A DNA stretch of 64,000 bases from a virus: the IMG/VR virus record IMGVR_UViG_3300012685_000001, positions 49,468 to 113,467 of that record; one strand, 5' to 3'. Below, piece by piece: positions 21,434 through 29,731 of this stretch (position 1 is the first letter of the stretch; every line of letters begins with the position of its first letter). Under the pieces are notes generated by a model. That model was not told the DNA's origin and ran no database searches. It saw nothing but the letters and a program-made list of their open reading frames with translations. Made by a program: the position numbers and the translations under genes.

Positions 21434-21676
21434 ATGATCACTCTTCCCAGCATTCAGGCTCCGATCAATAACATCGTTTCTCCTCTACGTCCTCTTGTCC
21501 GTCCGGATCATCACGTGGCTGTTCGCAGGTCTCCCAAGGGAGATAAGGTGGTTTTCGGATTCATCCTGCCACTGTCAAAGAAGGCTGCAATGCAGTACGT
21601 CAAGTCAACAGGTCACATTGGGGATTACCGAGTGATTCAGCGCAAGACTGCAACGCGTGAAGGACTTTTCAGCTAG
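21434..21676 (+). CDS. hypothetical protein
   Basis: 80 residues, basic, begins MITLPSIQAPINNIVSPLRP. No family recognised. Confidence 0.7.
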   Translation: MITLPSIQAPINNIVSPLRPLVRPDHHVAVRRSPKGDKVVFGFILPLSKKAAMQYVKSTGHIGDYRVIQRKTATREGLFS

Positions 21677-21690
21677 TAGCTTTTACTCGT

Positions 21691-21719
21691 AACTCTCTTG
21701 TATAAGACCCAAGAGAGTT
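21691..21719 (+). terminator. 10-bp hairpin
   Basis: AACTCTCTTG with CAAGAGAGTT, loop of 9. No T run. Confidence 0.5.
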
Positions 21720-21749
21720 GCGGGTATGAATTACTAGAAGGGAATAGAA

Positions 21750-21860
21750 ATGCTGAAAAGAATAGGCAAGGGAATAGCCCTTCTTATAGGAATTCCTTTC
21801 TTCTTTATTCTCGCGCTTACTACTGTCGTCGGATTGTTCTGGATAGGAAGTAATCTCTGA
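21750..21860 (+). CDS. membrane microprotein
   Basis: 36 residues, MLKRIGKGIALLIGIPFFFIL..., one hydrophobic segment after a basic start. Preceded by AAGGGAA. Overlaps the next gene by one base (TGATG). Confidence 0.6.
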   Translation: MLKRIGKGIALLIGIPFFFILALTTVVGLFWIGSNL

Positions 21861-21943
21861 TGATTGTCGGATTCTGTGTAGGGTTCACTATCTATGTCCT
21901 GTTTCACATGTTCATTCCATGGGTGAAAAAGTTCTTGAAGTAG
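21860..21943 (+). CDS. membrane microprotein
   Basis: 27 residues, one hydrophobic segment then a basic tail (WVKKFLK). Coupled to the gene before it. Confidence 0.5.
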   Translation: MIVGFCVGFTIYVLFHMFIPWVKKFLK

Positions 21944-22024
21944 TGAGTTTTAATCGATATCTGGAAATAGATATCGGTTATGATTCCCTAACTGCGGAAT
22001 TATTTCTAAGAGAAAGTAATAACC

Positions 22025-22381
22025 GTGATTACTATTACTCTTGATGACGCTGTCAAGCACCTTAAGGCCGTTGTTGAGGAAAAGGGTGAGAGTTTCGTCT
22101 ATCATCCAGTAGGCAGTATTCACTGTACATATGTACAGAACGGTAAGCCTGATTGCGGTGTTGGTCATGTCCTTGACCGTATGGGCGTTGATCTGGTAAA
22201 GAACTTTGAGGACAAGAGCGCCAACAGCACCGCTATTCGTTATCTGCCTGTCTCTTCCCTGGTAGAGCCTTTCGAACTCCATGAGGACGCCAGTAAGTTT
22301 CTTCAGAATTTCCAGTCATGTCAGGATCAGCATATGACTTGGGGCGACTCTCTGAATGATGCCCTGTCCCAGTTGAACTAG
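22025..22381 (+). CDS. hypothetical protein, paralogue family A
   Basis: 118 residues. Same pattern as 19190 and 41018: EEKGESFVYHP, CTYVQNGKPDCGVGHVLDRMGV, QDQHMTWGDSLNDAL. The two conserved Cys could bind metal or be redox-active. Function unknown. Confidence 0.8.
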   Translation: MITITLDDAVKHLKAVVEEKGESFVYHPVGSIHCTYVQNGKPDCGVGHVLDRMGVDLVKNFEDKSANSTAIRYLPVSSLVEPFELHEDASKFLQNFQSCQDQHMTWGDSLNDALSQLN

Positions 22382-22385
22382 TGGC

Positions 22386-22415
22386 TTGACAGGATGGTGG
22401 ACATCGCGCTACTGT
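22386..22415 (+). promoter_or_regulatory. candidate promoter
   Basis: TTGACA, 18-bp spacer, TACTGT, directly after the preceding stop and about 50 bp before ATG 22463. Confidence 0.6.
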
Positions 22416-22462
22416 CCTCTCAGGTTCCTAACCAAGAGGGAACCGCACAAGGAGGAAACACA

Positions 22463-23326
22463 ATGGCTTCACGTAAGACCAGCACCGAGACTGTCAGCCC
22501 TGTTGAGGCTTTCGTAGCTCTCCAGACGTTCGAAGCTACTGAGGCCGATCCGGTTTCGAACGGTGACCTTGCCGATGATCAGAAGTGGGATCACACCGCC
22601 ACATTCAAGGCCATGGAGATCCTTGCGGATGCCGAATTGGTCGACTCGCATGGTCGCGGTCTGACTACTGAATGGTTCATCATTGCTCCTGATGTCACGG
22701 CTGAGAATGCCGAGAACGTCGCTCAGGAGGCTCTTAAGGACTTCACTCCGCCCAAGCCTGTCAAGGCTACCAAGGCCCAGCAGAACAAGGCTGAGAAGGA
22801 TGCCGAAGCTCGTGAGCGTCTGGAATACGCTACGCGTGCTGCTGAGTCTCAGGATGGTGTAATGAGCCAGGCACAGCATGAGTGGAGTACTGAGGCTCTC
22901 AAGGATCTTGACACCATGGCAAAGGGTGAGCCTCCCGTCATCATTCAGGATGTTCCGCCACTGACTGACAAGGTGGACACAACGTCTTTCAGTCTCTCTG
23001 TGGATGCCCCTAAGACTGATATTGCGATTCGGGCTTTGGCTGACAAGTTGAAGAGCCTGACTCTGCCTGACAAGGGGCTTGACCAGTTCGTTGACTCTGA
23101 GACTGGCGACATGGTGTATGAGAGTGCCATTGAGAAGAATGGCCTTAAGCTCGATGAGCCTGACAGTGTTCCTGAGGTTCCGGCTGGTGTGAATGCGAAT
23201 GTTTGGGACTTGGCTCATACGGCCATTACTCAGACTGCGCGGGATTACTGGTTGCGTGCGGCTGCGGCCGATGCTCTGTTGTATGAGGAGAACAAGGGTG
23301 TTGTCGTTCTGGGTGCTCCGCTTTAA
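22463..23326 (+). CDS. hypothetical protein, Lys/Ala/Glu-rich
   Basis: 287 residues from ATG 22463, chosen for the AAGGAGG just before it. An N-terminal winged-helix-like stretch (EAFVALQTFEATEADPVSNGDLADD...AMEILADAELVDSHGRGLTTEWFI) is followed by a long charged low-complexity linker and a helical C-terminus. Could be a DNA-binding or host-takeover protein; no family named. Confidence 0.75.
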   Translation: MASRKTSTETVSPVEAFVALQTFEATEADPVSNGDLADDQKWDHTATFKAMEILADAELVDSHGRGLTTEWFIIAPDVTAENAENVAQEALKDFTPPKPVKATKAQQNKAEKDAEARERLEYATRAAESQDGVMSQAQHEWSTEALKDLDTMAKGEPPVIIQDVPPLTDKVDTTSFSLSVDAPKTDIAIRALADKLKSLTLPDKGLDQFVDSETGDMVYESAIEKNGLKLDEPDSVPEVPAGVNANVWDLAHTAITQTARDYWLRAAAADALLYEENKGVVVLGAPL

Positions 23327-23398
23327 TTAGCAGGCTTTAGGGATTCCTCAAGAAATTGGGGAGTCTCTATGGCTTTCTAATAGGAAAGGAAAAGCCAA

Positions 23399-23602
23399 AT
23401 GAAGTGTGCTCGATGCTTTCAGCCGATTCTAGCGGGCGAAGATGCTGTAAGTGATCCGTGTTGCGATGCTCCTGACTGTGAGAACTCGTTGGACTGGAGT
23501 CATTACGCCTGTCTTCCTCTCAGTCTTCAGATCATTGAGGATGATTTTCAGAATTACGATCCTTATGGTCTTGAAGATTACGACGATTACCCAGAAGACT
23601 AG
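23399..23602 (+). CDS. zinc-binding-like acidic protein
   Basis: 67 residues. CARC, then CCDAPDCEN and a later Cys suggest a zinc knuckle; the C-terminus is very acidic (DDFQNYDPYGLEDYDDYPED). Confidence 0.7.
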   Translation: MKCARCFQPILAGEDAVSDPCCDAPDCENSLDWSHYACLPLSLQIIEDDFQNYDPYGLEDYDDYPED

Positions 23603-23618
23603 CAGGTAAGCAAATACG

Positions 23619-23652
23619 AGAACCCCGTAACCAATTGGTTACGGGGTTCTTT
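23619..23652. terminator. perfect bidirectional terminator
   Basis: AGAACCCCGTAACC and its exact complement around AATT, then TTT. Ends the rightward block. Confidence 0.9.
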
Positions 23653-23760
23653 GCTGTACTCCTAAAAGCTTTGAGGGGCTCTCTAACAAGATCGGTTGGA
23701 CAGGGTGGTCTCTGTGTCCACTGAGGAACTGGAAGGCTCTTAGAAGAGCGTATAGGGGCC

Positions 23761-23922
23761 TTACTTGGCCGCTCCGTGCTGGAACTCGTGAGTGTGGATG
23801 GCTATCGCCTGAATCTGCTTTCGTGCTGTCTCCTTGGACTGAGGATGCTTGCTGAATGTCTTGGAGGTTCCTTTATGAGCGGCCTTGTATCCACCCTTTA
23901 CTTTACGAACTTCGTACGGCAC
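23761..23922 (-). CDS. small basic protein, GTG start (phage MPYxVxKVKGGYK family)
   Basis: 53 residues from GTG 23922. Reads VPYEVRKVKGGYKAAHKG then TFSKHPQSKETARKQIQAIAIH. This short pattern is common in phage and virus proteins of unknown role. GGAG lies 9 bases upstream. Confidence 0.75.
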   Translation of the reverse strand: MPYEVRKVKGGYKAAHKGTSKTFSKHPQSKETARKQIQAIAIHTHEFQHGAAK

Positions 23923-23926
23923 TGGC

Positions 23927-24124
23927 CTACTCCTTACTGGCTAGGCACGTAGAGGACTCTGAGGGGGCCGTAGAAACGTTGACAGACGGCTTAGGTGTGG
24001 AAGTGCCACTGTCACTCTTGAAGGCTGTCACAGAGACAGCTACGCCTGTTGTCAGCAGAGCTGAAAGAGCGACGTGTGTGCATGTTTTCTTGGTCCATAA
24101 TTTGATATGGGATTGGTCAATCAT
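23927..24124 (-). CDS. secreted or membrane-anchored small protein
   Basis: 65 residues from ATG 24124, chosen for CAGGAG just before it. Basic N-terminus followed by a hydrophobic segment (THVALSALLTTGVAVSVTAF) and a Ser/Thr-rich tail, typical of an exported protein. Function unknown. Confidence 0.65.
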   Translation of the reverse strand: MIDQSHIKLWTKKTCTHVALSALLTTGVAVSVTAFKSDSGTSTPKPSVNVSTAPSESSTCLASKE

Positions 24125-24146
24125 GAATTCTCCTGAAATAGAAATA

Positions 24147-24185
24147 GCTATGCCCTCCAATTCTATAAGAATCAGAGGGCATAGC
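24147..24185 (-). terminator. terminator
   Basis: GCTATGCCCTC with GAGGGCATAGC (11 bp) and a T-rich tail on the minus strand. Confidence 0.75.
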
Positions 24186-24191
24186 TGTAAT

Positions 24192-24278
24192 TCAGTCACA
24201 ACGAACGCAGTAACCTTGCTCGTCTAGTTTCTTGATATGGAATTTTCGATAGAACTTAAGAAGAATACGAAGAGCCAT
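24192..24278 (-). CDS. microprotein with CxxC
   Basis: 28 residues, MALRILLKFYRKFHIKKLDEQGYCVRCD. GAGGAGCG precedes the ATG and it overlaps the 3' end of the gene before it. Plausible but short. Confidence 0.5.
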   Translation of the reverse strand: MALRILLKFYRKFHIKKLDEQGYCVRCD

Positions 24279-24552
24279 CTCGCTCCTCTTCAACAGGTTG
24301 CCAGTCCCACTCATTGTAGGTAATGGACACCTTGGAATCGTAATCCAGAGTAAGCCACTTCTTGTCCCCAACGAACATAGCCTGAACAGAATAATCCCCA
24401 GCAACAAAGACAGCGTCACTCAGCGCGGTAAAATTACGCCCCAACGCATCCGTAACATCGTCACCGACACGGATCTCAGAAGGAGACTGGTCATTGTATG
24501 TAACCATGAAGGTTGTGCCTTTCTCAGTAAAGCAGACTGACCGTTTAGCCAA
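24256..24552 (-). CDS. hypothetical protein
   Basis: 98 residues, beta-rich (VTYNDQSPSEIRVGDDVTDALGRNF...). The ending VEEERDGSSYSS is acidic. No family recognised. Confidence 0.75.
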   Translation of the reverse strand: MAKRSVCFTEKGTTFMVTYNDQSPSEIRVGDDVTDALGRNFTALSDAVFVAGDYSVQAMFVGDKKWLTLDYDSKVSITYNEWDWQPVEEERDGSSYSS

Positions 24553-24594
24553 TCATAACCGCTCCCCAATTTCTTGGGAAACGATTAAAACTGT

Positions 24595-25149
24595 CTATCC
24601 GAAGAAATAAAGATTTCCCGCGAAGGCTACAACAGAAGAACTTTCCTGCTCAGCAATTTCCTTGAGCGTCTCTTCCCAGTCAATTACCATCCAACTGGGG
24701 AATGTTTCAGTCTCCACGTAATCCGACTCATAGTAACTCTTGGAGTTTTCCCGATAAATCTTGTGGAAAACCTCAACCCACTCACGAACAATCTGCTCAT
24801 GAGTCATACCCTCAATATAGATATGCTCGTGCCAGCTGTCCACATCAGCACAGTCATTCTCCTGAATGAAAGCGCAGATGACACCAGCTTGCTGAATATC
24901 GTTGCAGAGCGTTTCGAACAGAAGAACCAGATTGGAAATATGTCCAATCTTGTGCCACATTTCCTCAATGAAATCATATCCGTCAATGAAGACAGAGACA
25001 ATCTCATAACCTCGGTCATCGCAGGCATTCAGCACATTGAGGAGAGTATCACTGTTGTGTCCGTCCTCCACAGTAATCTCATGGAAGTACCCGCCATTTT
25101 CCGTGACATCCTTCGCAACGGTAATAGTCATGCTGCGGAACTCAGACAT
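24595..25149 (-). CDS. hypothetical protein, possible ArdA-like antirestriction protein
   Basis: 184 residues, strongly acidic. The C-terminal layout SWMVIDWEETLKEIAEQESSSVVAFAGNLYFFG is reminiscent of the end of ArdA DNA-mimic antirestriction proteins (IDYE...L...YYF). The match is weak and the N-terminal half has no clear ArdA motif. An acidic protein of unknown role is the safe statement. Confidence 0.7.
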   Translation of the reverse strand: MSEFRSMTITVAKDVTENGGYFHEITVEDGHNSDTLLNVLNACDDRGYEIVSVFIDGYDFIEEMWHKIGHISNLVLLFETLCNDIQQAGVICAFIQENDCADVDSWHEHIYIEGMTHEQIVREWVEVFHKIYRENSKSYYESDYVETETFPSWMVIDWEETLKEIAEQESSSVVAFAGNLYFFG

Positions 25150-25225
25150 AATATGCCTTTCATCGCTTCCCAGATTTAGGAAGACACAGAGACTCTCCCA
25201 TCTCTGGGATAATCCCTGAATCCTA

Positions 25226-25612
25226 CTAATTCTCTTCTTGCCACACCATGTGATTGAGCCACGCCATTATAACGTACATGGTTGTTGCGTCGATCGTCCA
25301 GTCAGGGTTACCACCCGAAAGCTCAAGGTCATAACCCTTCTGACGTTCCATCAGAGTCTCACGGTTGCAGTCAGAGACAAACTGCCCATACTGGGTGTGA
25401 CCTTCGAACCTGCGGTCATAGAACGCTACCACAGGAGTCTCTGAGTAGTCACCGTACAGGTACTCTCGGTACCCGTATACTACAGTGAACTTGACGCCAC
25501 GTGTCGTAGGGATGGTAAAGAACTCATCCATTTGGACAGTGCTGCAAGTATCGCGGTCACAACCAACAAGCCTACAGGGCTTTGATGCGACCAGTCTACA
25601 ACGTTCAACACT
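25226..25612 (-). CDS. hypothetical protein
   Basis: 128 residues from ATG 25612 (AGGCAAGG upstream; frame open 30 bases further). Four Cys in the first 25 residues (CRLVASKPCRLVGCDRDTC) suggest metal binding. The rest is Tyr-rich. Confidence 0.7.
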   Translation of the reverse strand, partial: SVERCRLVASKPCRLVGCDRDTCSTVQMDEFFTIPTTRGVKFTVVYGYREYLYGDYSETPVVAFYDRRFEGHTQYGQFVSDCNRETLMERQKGYDLELSGGNPDWTIDATTMYVIMAWLNHMVWQEEN

Positions 25613-25675
25613 CATGATCCTTGCCTCTCTAGCGGACATCACCGACTAGGTACAAGACCTAGACGATAAAGAGCA

Positions 25676-25918
25676 CTAGGGAAGATAGGAAAAACGGACT
25701 AGGCAACTATTACCGTTGTCCATGCTGAATTGGAATCCCTGAGAATGAAATTCATGTGCCCAGTTGTGCAACGCGCATTCCATGAACTCCTGAGAAGCGG
25801 TACAAGCCAAATTCTCTTCCAGGGCTCGAAACACGCTTTCCGGGGTATCTCCTGACAAGTATGTATCAGGGTATTCGACACCATCAGCGTCAATGTCCAT
25901 GATCAGAATCTGTGGCAC
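25676..25918 (-). CDS. hypothetical protein
   Basis: 80 residues from GTG 25918, preceded by AAGGGACAG. The frame is open to 25981, but that part contains a good -35/-10 pair, so the shorter form is preferred. Begins with VPQILIMDIDADGVEYPDTY. Confidence 0.6.
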   Translation of the reverse strand: MPQILIMDIDADGVEYPDTYLSGDTPESVFRALEENLACTASQEFMECALHNWAHEFHSQGFQFSMDNGNSCLVRFSYLP

Positions 25919-25949
25919 TCTCTGTCCCTTCACTGTTCCGATGAGTAGA

Positions 25950-25978
25950 ACTCTAGGCGGACTGAGCCAGGCTGTCAA
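25950..25978 (-). promoter_or_regulatory. candidate leftward promoter
   Basis: TTGACA, 17-bp spacer, TAGAGT on the minus strand, 30 bp before the proposed GTG start at 25918. Confidence 0.65.
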
Positions 25979-26268
25979 CACAGCACGTCAGAATCCTCTG
26001 AGAGGCTCAGGGAGACACAGCGGCACTCGGATGCTAGTCTCCTCCCACAATGCGTCAGACAGGCGCACAGACGTTCCTAGTGGCTATGACAGAGCTTCAC
26101 AGAAGGGGTTGCACGACATAGCCGAGTGTGGTTTGATAGAGATATCGAACGGAGCGCTTGCGCTCTAAGGCCCATGGCTGGGGCATCTCATCAGCCACCT
26201 ATGGATTCAAACCAGAGCTGCCAAAAAATAATTGCCCTGAAATGTCGGAAATAGGAGATATCAGCCAT
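25979..26268. other. intergenic region between divergent genes
   Basis: About 290 bases with no convincing gene. Holds the leftward promoter at its left edge and a GAGCGC-TT-GCGCTC palindrome near 26152-26165. A rightward promoter must lie here but none is clear (TTGCAC...TTTGAT near 26107-26135 is weak). Confidence 0.4.
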
Positions 26269-26511
26269 ATGAGAGATATTGTGAAGGATGCCGCTATCAT
26301 CGCGGTTGTGAAGCACCTCCAGAACGACAATAGCGCATGGATGAGTGTGGGAACTTTCGTTGAGACTTATTCAGGTAGTAAGGAAGCTGCTCAGGAGGAA
26401 ATGAGATCGACATTGGCCTTCTACAATCTGACAAAGTACGAGTTTGTCAAGCGGGCCTGGAGCAATGAAGGTGACTACGAATTGATTTGGAATGATGATT
26501 ACGAGCAGTAA
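26269..26511 (+). CDS. small hypothetical protein, isolated rightward gene
   Basis: 80 residues from ATG 26269, chosen because AGGAG lies upstream; an earlier ATG at 26242 is possible. The only rightward gene in a long leftward block. Helical, acidic end (SNEGDYELIWNDDYEQ). No family recognised. Confidence 0.65.
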   Translation: MRDIVKDAAIIAVVKHLQNDNSAWMSVGTFVETYSGSKEAAQEEMRSTLAFYNLTKYEFVKRAWSNEGDYELIWNDDYEQ

Positions 26512-26519
26512 AAGCATAT

Positions 26520-26562
26520 AGAAATGCCCCCGAATTCCACTTAGGTTTTCGGGGGCATTTCT
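26520..26562. terminator. bidirectional terminator
   Basis: AGAAATGCCCCCGAA with TTCGGGGGCATTTCT, 15-bp stem between convergent genes. Confidence 0.9.
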
Positions 26563-26595
26563 GTTTAGATTATATTAAGAATTCCGATTGGGTTT

Positions 26596-26868
26596 TCAGG
26601 GTAATAACTGATCCCAGTCCATGTCTTTTACTGAATGACGAGCAGCATGCAAAGCTTCAAGGAACAGATGGAGATATTCAAGTTCTTCTCCAGCAATAAC
26701 AATATCAGTCATATGATTCGGTTCGTCAATAGTAATACCGATTCTGTCCAGATCATAGGCAGAAAGAACAAGTCCTGAATCAAATTCTGCTACAAGTCCT
26801 TCCCCATGCAATAAGTCATCAACCATTGAATCGAATACATCTAATCCCTCAGACAACGCCATCACCAT
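26596..26868 (-). CDS. hypothetical protein
   Basis: 90 residues, acidic. Overlaps the upstream gene by 20 bases. No family recognised. Confidence 0.75.
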   Translation of the reverse strand: MVMALSEGLDVFDSMVDDLLHGEGLVAEFDSGLVLSAYDLDRIGITIDEPNHMTDIVIAGEELEYLHLFLEALHAARHSVKDMDWDQLLP

Positions 26869-27031
26869 AACAATTCATACAATCCACATCCTCATATCGA
26901 TCAAGACCTGTTCCAAAACATGCAGAACATTTTGTTGCCTCTTCACCCAATTCTCCTAAATATTGGAGTTCAAAGGTTTCAGCAACAAAATCAAGTTCAG
27001 TGTCATAGTCTAATTCTTCAGTTTCAGTCAT
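26849..27031 (-). CDS. small zinc-binding protein (CxxCxGxG type)
   Basis: 60 residues. CSACFGTG and CMNCYGDG at the C-terminus copy half of the DnaJ zinc-finger pattern; the first half is acidic. May recruit a chaperone client or simply be a small zinc protein. Confidence 0.8.
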   Translation of the reverse strand: MTETEELDYDTELDFVAETFELQYLGELGEEATKCSACFGTGLDRYEDVDCMNCYGDGVV

Positions 27032-27050
27032 TTGGTAGTTACTACTGTCC

Positions 27051-27269
27051 TTAAGGTATATAGGTAAGAAGTATAGTTTCTTTACTCCTCTGAATCTTCA
27101 GAGGAGTTCTCATTGAAGATGAAAGCCACATATTCAGAGTTGTTTCAATTGACTTGTCACTGAACATCTTCTTGAACTGCTGGGCAACTGTACGTATAGC
27201 TTCAGACTTGTCTTCTACAGGTATCTGAATAACTTGACCCTTATTGGGGGTAACAACCACAGTTGGCAT
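27051..27269 (-). CDS. hypothetical protein with possible frameshift
   Basis: 72 residues as read in one frame. The first 46 residues (MPTVVVTPNKGQVIQIPVEDKSEAIRTV...) look natural, but the last 26 do not. A -1 shift near 27130 would give a C-terminus NNSEYVAFIFNENSSEDSEE ending at 27082. Could be a programmed shift, a natural mutation or a sequencing error. Confidence 0.6.
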   Translation of the reverse strand: MPTVVVTPNKGQVIQIPVEDKSEAIRTVAQQFKKMFSDKSIETTLNMWLSSSMRTPLKIQRSKETILLTYIP

Positions 27270-27279
27270 AATTAATCCT

Positions 27280-28770
27280 TTACATATCAGGATCGAATAC
27301 TTCTATGAAATCTTCTGTCTGTACTGGTTCAATGGCTCTTAGTACTGATGTATCCCCCATATTACCGAATATTTTATCCATAATTCCAGGCTGACCATGC
27401 TGCTTGGCATTGATAGTAAGAGAAAAACCCTCTTGTGCCATATCATGACTTGTTTTTGCCAGCTTATTGAATCTGTCTATTTCACTGGAAAGAATAGGAT
27501 CGGCGTGACCACCTTCCATGTCTTCTGCCATCTTCATGAACAGAATACGCTGTAATTGCATCTCAAGAATACTGTCCATCGCTGATTGCATCTGGTCCTT
27601 GGTACGCAAGGTAATGGGAATATCATACGCGCAGTTGGAATTTTCTTCAACCATAGGACACTTGGAAGCAAGGAAACAAGTGTCACAGATACGCATGCTC
27701 TCACTACGGATCTTCAGAGTAGGAACATCTGTCTCCTCTATCTGACCTGTATCTTTGTTACGTCTCTTGTCCTTGATGAAGTCAAAATCAATAAGTGGAA
27801 TTACTTGCTTTTCACTAGGATCTCTACGATTCAGAGTTGATAGTGTCTTCCTTACCGGCTCAATGACACCATCAACTGAAGCATCATAGTTTTCCTCAAT
27901 AGCCTCTTCAGGCGAATTCATGGATGTAGTTACTCCTGTACCTTTTTTAGTGTTAATTGACTCAACAAACTGTGACCAGGACCACAAAGAGAGACGTAAT
28001 AGCTCCTTAGGATCATCCTTCAGAATCTTCTCCATATCAAAACCAGCAGCTTCGATAACGAATCTTTCCTTACGTCTTGCCTGTTCCTTCTGATCCTTCG
28101 AATAACTCTTTAAATGATTATGTGACCATACGAAAGTAGAACCGAATTTCTGTGGAGAAACCCAGGAAGTAGAAGAAACAGAAGTCCAGTTGACCACCTG
28201 CATGATGTCCTGCTTGGTCATGGCTAATCCGTGAAGTTCAATCCCCCGTGACACCATTCTATTGAGCACAAGGACGAGGTCTCTTCCGTTAAGAGAAGTC
28301 TGAGCAATTCCGATCTTTCCGAATCGTTCTCCCAGTTCAAGTAGAGATTCCATTCCGTCACTCTGGGAGTTTCCGGTTGGATGCCAAACTGGTACGAACT
28401 TGTCAAACATGACATCGCGTAGGGAATCTCGTATTTCCTCAAGGTATCCCATACCGAGTTGTAGAGCATCGAATTCTGTATAGATTTCGATTTCGTTGAT
28501 ATTCTCAGCCACCCACCCATAATAATGCTCCGCTATCTCCTTGAGTTCTTCGTTTGAATACTTCTGTTCTTTTGCCGAATTGAGAACTTGACAACCTGAA
28601 TCCACAAATAATGAATGTTCTGAAGGAAAATACTTACTGACATTCCATGGATTATTGAAGTTGGTTCTCTTGCGTAATCCTAAATAAGACAGGGAACTCC
28701 AAGGAGTTCCCGTCTCTTTTATTAAATTCCTATATGTTGGAAGGTGTGAACCACCGAAAAATAGCTTAAT
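27280..28770 (-). CDS. TGT/DpdA-like transglycosylase family protein, ATT start
   Basis: 496 residues if started at ATT 28770. The first ATG/GTG in frame (28605) would cut off the conserved N-terminus MKLFFGGSHLPTYRNLIKETG. FVDSGCQ near residue 55 corresponds to the catalytic DSG(G/A)FQ of tRNA-guanine transglycosylases; IYTEFDA and FVPVWHPTGN follow as barrel elements; HGLAMTKQDIM then SVSSTSW fits the equivalent region in DpdA-type phage proteins. CDTCFLASKC and later Cys can hold zinc. DpdA proteins put 7-deazaguanine bases into DNA to evade restriction. No preQ0 pathway gene is visible in the window. AGAGAGGAAC lies before the ATT, which overlaps the previous gene's stop. Confidence 0.75.
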   Translation of the reverse strand: MKLFFGGSHLPTYRNLIKETGTPWSSLSYLGLRKRTNFNNPWNVSKYFPSEHSLFVDSGCQVLNSAKEQKYSNEELKEIAEHYYGWVAENINEIEIYTEFDALQLGMGYLEEIRDSLRDVMFDKFVPVWHPTGNSQSDGMESLLELGERFGKIGIAQTSLNGRDLVLVLNRMVSRGIELHGLAMTKQDIMQVVNWTSVSSTSWVSPQKFGSTFVWSHNHLKSYSKDQKEQARRKERFVIEAAGFDMEKILKDDPKELLRLSLWSWSQFVESINTKKGTGVTTSMNSPEEAIEENYDASVDGVIEPVRKTLSTLNRRDPSEKQVIPLIDFDFIKDKRRNKDTGQIEETDVPTLKIRSESMRICDTCFLASKCPMVEENSNCAYDIPITLRTKDQMQSAMDSILEMQLQRILFMKMAEDMEGGHADPILSSEIDRFNKLAKTSHDMAQEGFSLTINAKQHGQPGIMDKIFGNMGDTSVLRAIEPVQTEDFIEVFDPDM

Positions 28771-29722
28771 TGCCCGTTCCTCTCTTAGCTCTTACTTGTG
28801 CCTGCTTTCCCATAGCCCACGATTCCAGCTGAGATCCTCTCGCAGCAATTCCTCCTGGCTTGGCATTACGTGAACCAGTCGTAAACGTATTGGGCTTTGG
28901 CTGATTTGCTGTCAGAGTAGGAAGAGGAGTAGTGGAGGAACCAGCAGGATGCTCATGATCAGAGAACTGAGAGCTTGTCAGAGAGCCTGCGACAGGACTA
29001 GGGGCACTTGGAGTACTTCCATGACTAAAAGTGGCTCCAGGAATCCCTGAAGGCCCTTGCTGAGGCTTCTGTGGTGACAACTGATGGGAAAAAGTAGACG
29101 CTGTAAGAGACAAAGCCTTGATAGGTGTATGTGTAGGAGTAGGACTTGAGAATCCAGGAGTAAGTTTAGGTGCTGCTGGTGTAGTCACTGATCCCTTTCC
29201 TTTCTGCTTGTCCATCTGCTTCTGCTGTTGAATAGCTTGTCCATGAGCATAGTTTGTCTGGCTCTGCTTGGTCTTGAACTGTGCAGCCTGAAACGTAAGA
29301 GCCTGTCCATGAGCAAAATTCATCTGCTGCTGCATAGTCTTTGTGTTTGCGGCTGTAGCCTTTGCCTGTGTCTTCTGTTGTGGAGTTGTTCCCATGGCAA
29401 AAGTACGTGGTGCTTCTCCAGAAGCTGGTGCTACTCTACCAGACTTGACACCAGCGGCATGAGTCTTTGCTGCTGTAGCTGCTTGCTTGGCTTGTGTCTG
29501 CTGATTCTTCACAAAAGCAGCACGGCCTTTGTTGACTGCTTGAGCAGCACTGTTGGCATAGGCATTTCTGTTTGCCTCAGCAGTCTTTACACCAGACTGA
29601 TGCTGAGCAGATAATTGTCTGCTCTTCATATTGAGATTCTTTTGAGCACCAGCAAAGATATTATGAGTGAACTGTCCACCCAGATTATTAATGGCTCCCG
29701 TATCCGGAATATTTGCGGGCAT
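28766..29722 (-). CDS. low-complexity Gln/Ala/Ser-rich protein
   Basis: 318 residues with almost no hydrophobic core. Gln-, Ala- and Lys-rich repeats such as NFAHGQALTFQ and NYAHGQAIQQQ in the first half and Pro/Ser/Thr-rich sequence in the second (PTPTHTPIKALSLTASTFSHQLSPQ). Likely disordered. Could be a virion-packaged or condensate-forming protein; no family recognised. Confidence 0.8.
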   Translation of the reverse strand: MPANIPDTGAINNLGGQFTHNIFAGAQKNLNMKSRQLSAQHQSGVKTAEANRNAYANSAAQAVNKGRAAFVKNQQTQAKQAATAAKTHAAGVKSGRVAPASGEAPRTFAMGTTPQQKTQAKATAANTKTMQQQMNFAHGQALTFQAAQFKTKQSQTNYAHGQAIQQQKQMDKQKGKGSVTTPAAPKLTPGFSSPTPTHTPIKALSLTASTFSHQLSPQKPQQGPSGIPGATFSHGSTPSAPSPVAGSLTSSQFSDHEHPAGSSTTPLPTLTANQPKPNTFTTGSRNAKPGGIAARGSQLESWAMGKQAQVRAKRGTGN

Positions 29723-29731
29723 CTTGTTTCC

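Noticed and set aside
24595-25149. Firm ArdA antirestriction call
   Set aside because: Only the acidic charge and the C-terminal YFF region fit; the N-terminal ArdA pattern is not visible, so it was listed as hypothetical.
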